Shown here in pieces: positions 1 to 5,940 of a stretch of 6,526 bases of DNA. The stretch spans positions 1 through 6,526 of the forward strand of contig DAOVRI010000097.1 of NCBI GenBank assembly GCA_030628245.1, given 5' to 3'. Position 1 is the stretch's first letter. Each line of letters starts with the position of its first letter. The stretch is from Dehalococcoidales bacterium (GTDB lineage Bacteria; Chloroflexota; Dehalococcoidia; Dehalococcoidales; RBG-16-60-22). Below the pieces are notes generated by a model. It saw only the letters and a program-made list of their open reading frames with translations. It was not told the DNA's origin and made no database searches. The translations under genes and the position numbers were made by a program.

Positions 1-486
1 ATACACGAAGGCATAGTCGGGCTTGAGAGCGAGCTCCAGGAGATACTCCTGTTTTCCAAATTTCTTTTTCTCCTTACCCTTCTCCACAACCGTACCCACG
101 CCGGTGGGGGTGTAGAAGGCGGCGATACCGGCTCCGGCTGCCCTTAGCTTTTCGGAGAAGGTGCCCATCGGGTATACTTCCATTTCAAGCTCACCGGCAC
201 GGACCGCCTGCTCAGTGGGAGATTCGGCTCCCCGGCTGGCCGAGCGATAGAAAGGATAGTTGCAGATGGCCTTCTTAACCTGCTTATTGATAACTAATTG
301 ATTGATATCCTCATTGCCCGGCCCCATCTGCATGCAGATAATAGTAAGGTCTTTAGCCCCCTGTTTGGCCAGAGCGTTTATCAGGGGGATAGGCGTACCA
401 GCGGTAAAGAAGCCGGCTATAGCGACGGAAGCTCCATCAGGAATGTCCGCTACAGCTTCATCCAGGCTGGGAAATACCTTGTCCAA
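1..486 (-). CDS. 3-oxoacid CoA-transferase-like subunit A (3' end cut by window edge)
   Basis: The first 162 residues are visible; subunit A of this family is usually about 215-260 aa, so the C-terminus lies beyond the left edge. Family I CoA-transferases move CoA between a carboxylate and an acyl-CoA in the cytoplasm; the catalytic glutamate is on subunit B, which is not in the window. Evidence is the N-terminal glycine-rich signature DGASVAIAGFFTAGTP (residues 17-32) and the block AFYTPTGVGTVVEKGKE (123-139), both typical of subunit A. The stretch around residues 76-95 (NYPFYRSASRGAESP...) departs from the usual acetoacetate or succinyl-CoA enzymes as I remember them, so the substrate is uncertain. 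I chose the TTG start at 486 because AGGAGG ends 8 nt upstream and the protein start fits the family. It lies 78 bp downstream of the PAS-STAS gene on the same strand and is probably cotranscribed with it. Confidence 0.87.
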   Translation of the reverse strand, partial: MDKVFPSLDEAVADIPDGASVAIAGFFTAGTPIPLINALAKQGAKDLTIICMQMGPGNEDINQLVINKQVKKAICNYPFYRSASRGAESPTEQAVRAGELEMEVYPMGTFSEKLRAAGAGIAAFYTPTGVGTVVEKGKEKKKFGKQEYLLELALKPDYAFVY

Positions 487-494
487 TATTCAGT

Positions 495-500
495 CCTCCT
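495..500 (-). promoter_or_regulatory. Shine-Dalgarno AGGAGG of the CoA-transferase gene
   Basis: A perfect AGGAGG on the minus strand sits 8 nt before the TTG start at 486 and decides that non-ATG start. The 15-bp tandem array begins at the very next base (501), so repeat copy number would change the leader directly upstream of this site. Confidence 0.85.
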
Positions 501-575
501 GATTCTAGACCTATCGGTTCTAGACCTATCGGTTCTAGACCTATCGGTTCTAGACCTGCCGGTTCTAGTCCTTCT
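501..575. repeat. 15-bp tandem repeat, about five copies
   Basis: The plus-strand unit is GGTTCTAGACCTATC. Copies start at 501 (one mismatch), 516 and 531 (exact), 546 (two mismatches) and 561 (about four mismatches). The first four contain the palindrome TCTAGA. The array fills most of the 78-bp gap between the PAS-STAS stop and the CoA-transferase start; the most diverged copy covers the last PAS-STAS codons and its stop at 565-567. Because the unit is a multiple of three, TAG stops recur in the PAS-STAS reading frame (at 567, 552, 543, 537, 528, 522, 513 and 507, reading downwards). No strong hairpin with a T-tract is formed, so it does not look like a terminator. A role as repeated operator sites or a variable spacer is inference. 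Confidence 0.95.
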
Positions 576-1380
576 GGCGGATTTCATAACCGATTGTTTT
601 TAGCGCCTGTTCCAGAGCAATATCCATGCAGCTGTAAGACTTCACCGAGCCAAGGTCGGCCATGAGCGGCTCCATTGCCCGTGCCATTGCAGTCTGCATA
701 TCGGCGATAATACAGTCCGTCCCGAGCAATCGTACGGTCCGTATCACCTTGGCGAAATGCCTGGCGACCTCACTATCGTCCACTACAGTGCCGGACAGGT
801 CGAGCAGTACCACCCGCGTCTTATACTTCTCAACATGGTTAAGCAGATTGGTAGTAATGTCTTCAAAGCGGTCAACATCGAGATGTCCGACGATTACCAT
901 GACGGAAAGTCCCGGATACAGTTCGAAAACAGGCGCCGCCAGCGCCTTCCACTTATCTAGCCTGGCCTCCAGTTCATCGACGCGGGCCTTGACCTGAGCC
1001 TCGGCGCCGGCCCAGGGTCGGTACTTGGCAAAATAGCCGACACCGCCGATATACTTACCGGCACTATCATAAAGATGTGACGCCGAAACACGCACCGGAA
1101 CTACCTTGCCTGATTTTGTCTTCGTGGTGGTTTCCAGGTCGTGAACCGTCCCGCCGGCCTCGTAGATTTTGCGGTTGGCTACCCGGGCGGCCTCGATATT
1201 CTCGTAGACTTCAACAATGCTCTCGCCAATAAGCTCATTCATATTACGTTCGGTGAGCTTGCAGGCCTCATTGTTGGCGAACTTGATAACTCCTTCGGCG
1301 TTGATGGCGAGAATAGCATCAGGGCAGCTATTAAGCAAAGCCTCGAGATTACCACGGGGAGTTGTCGCTTGTTTTTCCAT
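565..1380 (-). CDS. PAS-STAS domain sensor/regulator (RsbR-like)
   Basis: 271 aa, soluble, with no signal peptide or membrane segment. Residues about 9-120 form a PAS domain (CPDAILAINAEGVIKFANNEACKLTE, then the SGKVVPVRVSASHL strands), a likely small-ligand or redox sensing module. Residues about 124-147 are charged and probably form a helical linker. Residues about 149-266 form a STAS domain of the RsbR/stressosome kind, with VVLLDLSGTVVDDSEVARH (190-208) followed by a helix and TDCIIADMQ (221-229). Ser203 lies about where stressosome STAS proteins carry a phosphorylated Ser/Thr, but that alignment is by eye. No kinase or phosphatase partner is visible. The ATG at 1380 has AGGAGGT 8 nt upstream and a good promoter further up. 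The CoA-transferase gene follows on the same strand, so the protein may regulate or sense that metabolism; this is inferred from position only. Confidence 0.87.
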   Translation of the reverse strand: MEKQATTPRGNLEALLNSCPDAILAINAEGVIKFANNEACKLTERNMNELIGESIVEVYENIEAARVANRKIYEAGGTVHDLETTTKTKSGKVVPVRVSASHLYDSAGKYIGGVGYFAKYRPWAGAEAQVKARVDELEARLDKWKALAAPVFELYPGLSVMVIVGHLDVDRFEDITTNLLNHVEKYKTRVVLLDLSGTVVDDSEVARHFAKVIRTVRLLGTDCIIADMQTAMARAMEPLMADLGSVKSYSCMDIALEQALKTIGYEIRQKD

Positions 1381-1453
1381 CGTTCTCTACCTCCTATTAT
1401 CCCGGAATGAATCCTCAGATACGTGGATTAGAGTAAATAGGTCTACATGCCTA

Positions 1454-1483
1454 AGTATATATACGGGAAAAGTAAATTGTCAA
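1454..1483 (-). promoter_or_regulatory. Predicted sigma-70 promoter of the PAS-STAS/CoA-transferase unit
   Basis: On the minus strand a perfect -35 TTGACA (1483-1478) is followed after 18 bp by TATACT (1459-1454), which matches the -10 consensus at five of six positions. Transcription would start near 1447, leaving a leader of about 67 nt that contains the AGGAGGT at 1395-1389. This is a prediction from consensus match only. Confidence 0.65.
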
Positions 1484-1509
1484 AATCAACTGCTATTTGG
1501 GGAACACGA

Positions 1510-1538
1510 TTGTAAAAAAACACGCTATCTTTTATTAT
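1510..1538 (+). promoter_or_regulatory. Predicted sigma-70 promoter of the MBL-hydrolase cluster
   Basis: The plus strand has TTGTAA (1510-1515) and, after 17 bp, TATTAT (1533-1538), matching four and five of six consensus positions. The start of transcription would be near 1545, giving a very short leader before the ATG at 1558. It lies 26 bp from the divergent -35 of the PAS-STAS promoter, so one regulator bound between them could act on both. Confidence 0.5.
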
Positions 1539-1557
1539 AGAAGAGGTTTTGCCAGAC

Positions 1558-2346
1558 ATGAAGAATCTCAACAATTCGACCGATACCATTACCTTTCTCG
1601 GAACCGCCGGTGCCCGATTCATGGTGAGCCGACAGCTGGCAGCCTCAGGCGGCCTCTGGCTGAGCTTGAAGGGCACCGAAATACTCGTCGACCCCGGCCC
1701 GGGCAGCATCGTCCAATCCACCAGGAGAAAACTGAACGCGGAAAAACTTAGCGCCATAATACTTTCGCACCGTCACCTGGACCATACGGCGGATGTCAAC
1801 GTCATGATTGAAGCCATGACCAACGGCGGCTTTAACCGGCACGGCTGTCTATTCGCCCCCGCCGACGCCCTGGAAAATGAACCGGTTGTCTTTTCGTACC
1901 TGAAAAATTACATCGAAAGTATCGTGGTACTGGAGGCGGAAAAATCATACACAACGGGTAACGTAACCTTCACCACGTCGGTCAGGCACATACACCCGGT
2001 GGAGACCTACGGCATGGTTTTCCACGCTTCTAGTCATACCTTCGCCTATATTACCGATACAAGGTATTTCGACGGCCTGTGCCGGAGCTATGACAGCGAG
2101 CTGCTAATCATCAACATGGTGCTTACGGAACCCCGGCCACCCATCGACCACCTTTCCATACCGGATGTCGAACGTATCATTAATGAGATAAAGCCCAGGG
2201 TAGCTATTTTAAGTCACTTCGGCCTGCACGTATGGCAGGCAAAGCCGTGGCTGATAGCCGAGGACCTATCCCAAAAGACCGGAGTCAGGGTCATCGCCGC
2301 GCGGGACGGTATGAAATTCGACCTGTCGCAACTGGAAGAGACATAA
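1558..2346 (+). CDS. MBL-fold metallo-hydrolase (RNase Z/PhnP-like)
   Basis: 262 aa from the ATG at 1558, cytoplasmic (no signal peptide). The metallo-beta-lactamase fold is shown by TFLGTAGARF (12-21), VDPGPGS (44-50), the metal-binding HRHLDH motif at 71-76 (His71, His73, Asp75, His76), a further His at 144 or 146, Asp167 in YITDTRYFD, and His220 in ILSHFG. The stretch HLSIPDVERIINEIKPR (198-214) before that last His is typical of the RNase Z/PhnP-like branch, which includes nucleases and cyclic phosphodiesterases. The metal ligands look complete, so it should be active, but the substrate cannot be read from the sequence. A TTG at 1549 is in frame and would add three residues; I prefer the ATG because AGAGG (1542-1546) is 2 nt from the TTG but 11 nt from the ATG. 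It leads a cluster with the membrane protein 33 bp downstream. Confidence 0.88.
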   Translation: MKNLNNSTDTITFLGTAGARFMVSRQLAASGGLWLSLKGTEILVDPGPGSIVQSTRRKLNAEKLSAIILSHRHLDHTADVNVMIEAMTNGGFNRHGCLFAPADALENEPVVFSYLKNYIESIVVLEAEKSYTTGNVTFTTSVRHIHPVETYGMVFHASSHTFAYITDTRYFDGLCRSYDSELLIINMVLTEPRPPIDHLSIPDVERIINEIKPRVAILSHFGLHVWQAKPWLIAEDLSQKTGVRVIAARDGMKFDLSQLEET

Positions 2347-2379
2347 AGAGGCAACTATCTATCGGAGGAAAGTAATACA

Positions 2380-2799
2380 ATGAACTATTCACGCCTGAAA
2401 GTATGGTGCACCGTTACCTTTACGATGGCTGTTATCGCCATAGTTATCCGCGCTATCTGGCAGATTGTGGTCATACCCACACCGCAAACCATGCTTATTT
2501 TCGTACCGCTTATCGTGGCACTCCTCGGCGTAGATACCCTGGTTGCTTATCTTGTGTTTAAACCCGAAAAGCTGAAAAGCCTGCCGTTCTCCATTGGAAT
2601 TACCGTAGGGCTCACCGCCGGACTCCTGGCCGGCGTTACTCACTTTGTCCGCTTCATCATCTCGACTCAGGCCGACCCCTTTTTCAGCAAGGTAATAGGC
2701 TACCTGATAGTGCTTTCCAGCGTCAGCGCCTATTTTATATTTCTGTATGTAATCTGGTCACTAAGGAAAGCCAGGAATAATGGACAGCGAAAAGTTTGA
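2380..2799 (+). CDS. Small membrane protein with four predicted helices, unknown function
   Basis: 139 aa. I do not recognise a named family. Four hydrophobic stretches at about residues 11-32, 38-60, 69-92 and 104-127 predict four membrane helices. Short polar loops (for example KPEKLKS near 61-67) and a basic C-terminus (RKARNNGQRKV) suggest that end is cytoplasmic. No catalytic motif is visible. The ATG at 2380 is preceded by GGAGG at 2364-2368, an 11-nt spacing. It follows the MBL-hydrolase gene by 33 bp, and its last 20 bases overlap the start of the zincin gene, so the three genes are probably one transcript and the last two may be translationally coupled. The closest partner by position is the metalloprotease. 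Confidence 0.8.
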   Translation: MNYSRLKVWCTVTFTMAVIAIVIRAIWQIVVIPTPQTMLIFVPLIVALLGVDTLVAYLVFKPEKLKSLPFSIGITVGLTAGLLAGVTHFVRFIISTQADPFFSKVIGYLIVLSSVSAYFIFLYVIWSLRKARNNGQRKV

Positions 2800-3148
2800 A
2801 TGGCTCGTAGCTAAAGCAATCGAAAACCTGCCCGAAGAATTCCGGGAAAGGCTGGAAAACATCGACGTGGTGGTGGCCGACGAGCCGACACGCGCTCAAC
2901 TGCGGGTGCTGGGAGGAAGGCGGGGTGAAACCCTGCTCGGCCTTTATGAAGGTGTGCCCCTGACCCGGCGCAGCCACGGCTACGGATTCGTCACGCCGGA
3001 TAAGGTAACCATCTTCCAGAGGCCGATTGAGGCCATATATAAAAACGATGCCCGGATTATCGCCGAGGTACAGCGCGTCGTGCAGCATGAAATAGCCCAC
3101 CACTTCGGCATCAGTGACGACAGGCTGCGGCAGCTCGGCCGGGGCTGA
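2780..3148 (+). CDS. Minimal zincin-like metallopeptidase (DUF1025/PF06262 type)
   Basis: 122 aa, soluble and without a signal peptide. The zinc-protease motif HEIAHHFGISDD is at residues 103-114: His103 and His107 are expected zinc ligands, Glu104 the catalytic base, and Asp113 or Asp114 the likely third ligand in the HExxHxxGxxD pattern. The N-terminal part (EWLVAKAIENLPEEFRERLENIDVVV, 7-32) and RGETLLGLYEGVPLTRR (48-64) match the compact bacterial family that includes Thermus TTHA0227, usually 110-140 aa, so this copy is full length. The physiological substrate of the family is unknown to me. The ATG at 2780 lies inside the end of the membrane-protein gene, with AAGGAAA at 2762-2768 as the probable ribosome-binding site. 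Nothing resembling a terminator follows it before the DUF5667 gene. Confidence 0.87.
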   Translation: MDSEKFEWLVAKAIENLPEEFRERLENIDVVVADEPTRAQLRVLGGRRGETLLGLYEGVPLTRRSHGYGFVTPDKVTIFQRPIEAIYKNDARIIAEVQRVVQHEIAHHFGISDDRLRQLGRG

Positions 3149-3216
3149 ACCCAGACCATCGAATTACCTATTTACCAGGACTTTTTTCCCAAGCAAAACT
3201 AACCAAACGACACCTG

Positions 3217-3244
3217 TTACGTTATACAATACAGTATAACGTAA
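3217..3244. promoter_or_regulatory. Perfect 11-bp inverted repeat upstream of the DUF5667 gene
   Basis: TTACGTTATAC (3217-3227) and its exact reverse complement GTATAACGTAA (3234-3244) flank a 6-base spacer. It ends 10 bases before the GGAGG at 3254-3258 and 21 bases before the ATG. No T-tract follows on either strand, so it is not a standard terminator. Size and symmetry suit a dimeric repressor operator or an AU-rich hairpin in the leader. TATAAC (3235-3240) and TACAAT (3225-3230) within it resemble -10 boxes, but I found no convincing -35 at proper spacing. The rest of the 116-bp gap (3149-3264) shows nothing else. Confidence 0.75.
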
Positions 3245-3264
3245 TTTGATACCGGAGGCCGACC

Positions 3265-4389
3265 ATGAAACAGAAATTATTAAGAATAACATTAGTAAGT
3301 TGCCTGCTCATCACGTCACTTTTCTTCGGCGGCACCGCTTACGCCCAGGACGAAGAACTCCCCGACCCCGGTCTCACGCCGGATAGTCCCTTTTACTTCC
3401 TGGACACCTGGGGCAAAAACATCGGTATGTTCTTCACTTTTGGCAACGAGGCCAAGGTCAGGAAAGCCCTGCAATACGCCGAAGAGCGCCTGGCCGAAAC
3501 CCGGGCCATGGCCGCCAAAAACAGGGTGAGGGAGATGGAGCGCGCCGCCAACGATTACGACGGGTTTATGGCCATGGTCAACGAAAGACTGGAAGCAGCC
3601 GTACAGGAAGGCCTCTCCGATAACATCTCGGAGAGAGTGGCCTTAGCCACCGAAAAACACCTGAGAGTTCTGGACAGAGTCAAAGACCAGGTCCCGGAAC
3701 AGGCCAAGGGAGCTCTGACGCGTGCCAGGACGGCTTCCATGAACGGGCAGATAAACGCCCTGCGGGCACTGGCTAAAGTAAAAACGGAAAGGGCTATTGA
3801 TATTGCCGCCGACACCATTGAAGACCAGATGGAAAGGGCCAGGGTGCGAGCTACCGCGAACGTGACCGCCGATGTTGAGGAAGCCCTGGATTACGCCGCC
3901 AGAATTGCCGCACTGGAAGAAGAAATGGCCGCCTTTGCCGGAGAAAAAGGCATCGATATCACCGCCATTGAACAGCGTCTGGCCCATTCTACGGCCAACC
4001 GCCTGGAGACCTTGAGTGGAGTCTATGAACAAGTCCCCGAAAACGCCCGGCAGGCCATCGAAAACGCCATCGAGAACTCGGTACGGAAGTACCAGAGGGC
4101 TCTCGAGAAACTCAGGGAGAGAAACGCCCTCGGTGATGTCCCCGATGCAGAAACTGTAATTAACAGGCTGCAGGCAGAGGTCAGGGAAAGACTAAGATTA
4201 AGCACAGCCAGTCAGGCGCCGGACTCGGATAACGTTACGGTACAGGTACAGGTCCGAGCGGAGAACCAGGAACAGAACCGAGAGCAGACTAATGCCGAAA
4301 CAGGAAAGCCCGAGGCGGTATCCGCTAATCAGACCAGAGAGCAGCAACAAGCGGAAAACCAGGAAAAAACACGACAGCACAGTCCCTGA
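3265..4389 (+). CDS. Secreted helical protein with DUF5667-like domain
   Basis: 374 aa. Residues 1-27 are a clear Sec signal peptide: basic MKQKLLR, a hydrophobic core, then TAYA before Gln28, a good signal peptidase I site. No lipobox, later membrane helix or cell-wall anchor was seen, so the product is probably exported or loosely surface-bound. PGLTPDSPFYFLDTWGKNI (35-53) followed by helices with regular charged residues is the pattern of DUF5667 proteins of archaea, Chloroflexota and others; their function is not established. An internal repeat is visible: residues about 129-168 (TEKHLRVLDRVKDQVPEQAK...) align with about 243-282 (TANRLETLSGVYEQVPENAR...). Residues about 317-374 are a low-complexity Gln/Glu/Asn-rich tail. 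The ATG at 3265 has GGAGG 6 nt upstream. The preceding inverted repeat suggests its own regulation. It converges on elp3 with 11 bp between the stop codons. Confidence 0.83.
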   Translation: MKQKLLRITLVSCLLITSLFFGGTAYAQDEELPDPGLTPDSPFYFLDTWGKNIGMFFTFGNEAKVRKALQYAEERLAETRAMAAKNRVREMERAANDYDGFMAMVNERLEAAVQEGLSDNISERVALATEKHLRVLDRVKDQVPEQAKGALTRARTASMNGQINALRALAKVKTERAIDIAADTIEDQMERARVRATANVTADVEEALDYAARIAALEEEMAAFAGEKGIDITAIEQRLAHSTANRLETLSGVYEQVPENARQAIENAIENSVRKYQRALEKLRERNALGDVPDAETVINRLQAEVRERLRLSTASQAPDSDNVTVQVQVRAENQEQNREQTNAETGKPEAVSANQTREQQQAENQEKTRQHSP

Positions 4390-4400
4390 TGCCAGGATGA

Positions 4401-5795
4401 TTAACCCTGAGGTCTCAGGTCCTTAACCATGTAGTCGCCCTGCGAACGATAGTCGAATTCGGTGCGGTAGTACTCTTTAGCCCCGGTGCCGCTCAGGACT
4501 ATCATCTGGTCAGCCTGGAACTCGTCAAGAGCAATCCGCTCCGCTTCCCGTAGCAAAGCCTTACCCAGTCCCTTGTGCTGGGCGGCCTCCGTTATCTGCT
4601 CGCTGAGAGGAACCTCGGGACCGAAAACGTGCAACTCCCTGATGAGAGCTATATTGCCGTTTAATCCCCGCCCCAGTGCCGGAACGGGGCGGGATTGGAC
4701 CCTCATCCGCAGCAGTCCGAATAACGTCTCCTTATCATCTTCGAAGGACAGGAAGACCTCACTGCCGTCCGAGGCATGGTAGTCCATCCTGACCATTCGA
4801 GGCTGGCCTATCTCCCATCCGGCCCGCGCCCGGTGACCATACTCGCGGCACCGGATGCAACGGCACCCGATGGCGTCCCGCTTCATTCTCTCCCTGACGA
4901 TATCCCGCAGCGAGTCCTTGAGACCGGCGACAATGTACTTGGAGGGAATATCGCGCAGCACGCGGGAAATCCTGACATACTTGGGAACAATCGATTTTAT
5001 TCCGATGGTCAGATTTACCATCGTTTCATTATCATAGGGCAGATAACGCCCTTCACGCCACCATTTTTCCAGCTCGGTGCCCTCTACCACCATGGTAGGA
5101 TAGAGCTTTAGTCCATCAGGCTTGAAGCGTTCATCGGTGAAAAGCGTTTTGGACATTTCCAGGTCTTTCTCCGGGGTGGAGCCGGGGAGTCCCGGCATCC
5201 AGTGATAGTAGACCTTGAAACCGTGTTCCCGGAGCAAGGCGGTAGCCGTGACCACTTCCTCCACCCCGTGTCCCCTCCTCACCAGACGGTAAACATCTTC
5301 GTCTAGGGTCTGCACGCCGAGCTCGACCCTCGTGGTGCCGAACTCCAGCATCCGCTCTATCTCCGCCTGTCCACACCAGTCCGGCCGGGTCTCAATACAC
5401 AGTCCGGTGCAGCGGTGTTCGGCCGTCTCGTTGGTTTTTTTGGCTTCTTCCAGCGTGGCCGACGCCACGCCGTTAAGTCCGTCGTAGCAGTCCTTGATAA
5501 ATTGATACTGATAATCGATGGGGTGAGACAGAAAGGTACCGCCCATGATGATAAGCTCAATTTTATCCGTAGGGTGCCCCATTTCCGTAAATATCCGCAG
5601 GCGCAACTCCACCTGCTGTCTGGCATCGTAGTCGCACTTCTTGGCACGCAGCACCGCCGGCGACTCCGGCGTGTAGCTCTGCGGCGCATCGGAGTAAGTC
5701 GGGCAGTACAGGCACCGGCCGGGGCAGCTCATGGGCCGGGTCATCACCGCCAGCGGCGTCACCCCGGATATGGTTCTTGCAAATTTCCTCATCAT
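4401..5795 (-). CDS. elp3: tRNA uridine(34) carboxymethyl-modifying enzyme Elp3 (radical SAM + KAT)
   Basis: 464 aa, cytoplasmic. Elp3 uses SAM and acetyl-CoA to place a carboxymethyl group on C5 of wobble uridine in tRNA. The radical-SAM domain spans about 1-300, with the 4Fe-4S cysteines in MSCPGRCLYCPT (Cys24, Cys28, Cys31) and family blocks TPESPAVLRAKKC (42-54), LIIMGGTFLS (81-90), GLCIETRPDWC (131-141) and YHWMPGLPGSTPEKDL (197-212). CRCIRC (311-316) probably supplies zinc ligands. The acetyltransferase-like domain occupies about 345-464, with RELHVFGPEVP (386-396) and the acetyl-CoA loop QHKGLGKALL (406-415). The family's usual YYRxLGY end reads YYRTEFDY here. The long N-terminus of eukaryotic Elp3 is absent, as in Dehalococcoides mccartyi. 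The start is MM at 5795; the second ATG is equally possible, and neither has a good Shine-Dalgarno. No other Elongator subunit is seen, as expected for a stand-alone bacterial enzyme. Confidence 0.95.
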   Translation of the reverse strand: MMRKFARTISGVTPLAVMTRPMSCPGRCLYCPTYSDAPQSYTPESPAVLRAKKCDYDARQQVELRLRIFTEMGHPTDKIELIIMGGTFLSHPIDYQYQFIKDCYDGLNGVASATLEEAKKTNETAEHRCTGLCIETRPDWCGQAEIERMLEFGTTRVELGVQTLDEDVYRLVRRGHGVEEVVTATALLREHGFKVYYHWMPGLPGSTPEKDLEMSKTLFTDERFKPDGLKLYPTMVVEGTELEKWWREGRYLPYDNETMVNLTIGIKSIVPKYVRISRVLRDIPSKYIVAGLKDSLRDIVRERMKRDAIGCRCIRCREYGHRARAGWEIGQPRMVRMDYHASDGSEVFLSFEDDKETLFGLLRMRVQSRPVPALGRGLNGNIALIRELHVFGPEVPLSEQITEAAQHKGLGKALLREAERIALDEFQADQMIVLSGTGAKEYYRTEFDYRSQGDYMVKDLRPQG

Positions 5796-5819
5796 GCGCT
5801 TACTATTAAACAGGAGGCT

Positions 5820-5883
5820 ATTATAAGTTTAGCAGATTTTAGCTTATGTCAACAATTATAACGCCAACGCAGGGGGAGTCCAA
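5820..5883 (-). promoter_or_regulatory. Predicted promoter region of elp3
   Basis: The minus strand carries two perfect TATAAT boxes. The upstream one (5860-5855) has TTGGAC 17 bp before it (5883-5878), a weak -35. The downstream one (5825-5820) has a perfect TTGACA (5852-5847), but at 21 bp, which is longer than normal. The downstream box would give a leader of about 18 nt without a clear Shine-Dalgarno. Which one is used cannot be told from sequence. The outer -35 touches the first hairpin of the neighbouring repeat element. Confidence 0.45.
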
Positions 5884-5902
5884 GAGGGGCGAAGCCCCTC
5901 TT
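5882..5902. repeat. Hairpin 1: 9-bp perfect inverted repeat
   Basis: AAGAGGGGC (5882-5890) and GCCCCTCTT (5894-5902) are exact reverse complements around a GAA loop. On the plus strand it is followed by A-rich and then CT-rich sequence, and on the minus strand by GGACTCC, so there is no T-tract for a standard terminator. With hairpin 2 it looks like a twin-hairpin dispersed repeat (REP- or MITE-like), which is inference from form alone. Confidence 0.85.
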
Positions 5903-5914
5903 AAAAACACTCTC

Positions 5915-5940
5915 TCCCCTTCCCCTTGAGGGGAAGGGGA
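5915..5940. repeat. Hairpin 2: 11-bp perfect inverted repeat
   Basis: TCCCCTTCCCC (5915-5925) pairs exactly with GGGGAAGGGGA (5930-5940) around a TTGA loop. It ends two bases before AAGGGG (5943-5948), the probable ribosome-binding site of the methyltransferase. The 5' arm could instead pair with that AAGGGG through CCCCTT (5916-5921), so alternative folds exist. No T-tract follows. Confidence 0.85.

Noticed and set aside
486..567. Possible readthrough fusion of PAS-STAS and CoA-transferase, since both are in the same frame.
   Set aside because: Eight TAG codons and one TGA lie in that frame between them, and the second gene has its own AGGAGG and start.
487..575. An open minus-strand frame through the tandem repeat reading as repeated Gly-Leu-Glu-Pro-Ile.
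   Set aside because: It is out of frame with both neighbouring genes and has no start codon with a ribosome-binding site. It follows simply from a 15-bp repeat being a multiple of three.
3149..3190. T-run (3182-3187) after the zincin gene as a rho-independent terminator.
   Set aside because: I could find no stable GC-rich stem immediately before the T-run on the plus strand.
4406..4419. CCTGAG/CTCAGG palindrome between the convergent DUF5667 and elp3 genes as a bidirectional terminator.
   Set aside because: The stem is short with a very small loop, lies inside the elp3 3' coding end, and has no T-tract on either side.
5812..5817. Perfect AGGAGG on the plus strand in the elp3 upstream region, suggesting a small plus-strand gene.
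   Set aside because: No ATG, GTG or TTG occurs at a suitable distance downstream, and no plus-strand frame with coding character follows.
5415..5861. A 148-codon plus-strand open frame opposite elp3.
   Set aside because: It lies antisense to well-conserved elp3 coding sequence, is rich in Arg/His/Ala as expected of a shadow frame in GC-rich DNA, and shows no recognisable domain.
5882..5940. The twin hairpins as standard transcription terminators.
   Set aside because: Neither stem is followed by a T-tract on either strand, and no gene ends nearby; both flanking genes start here.
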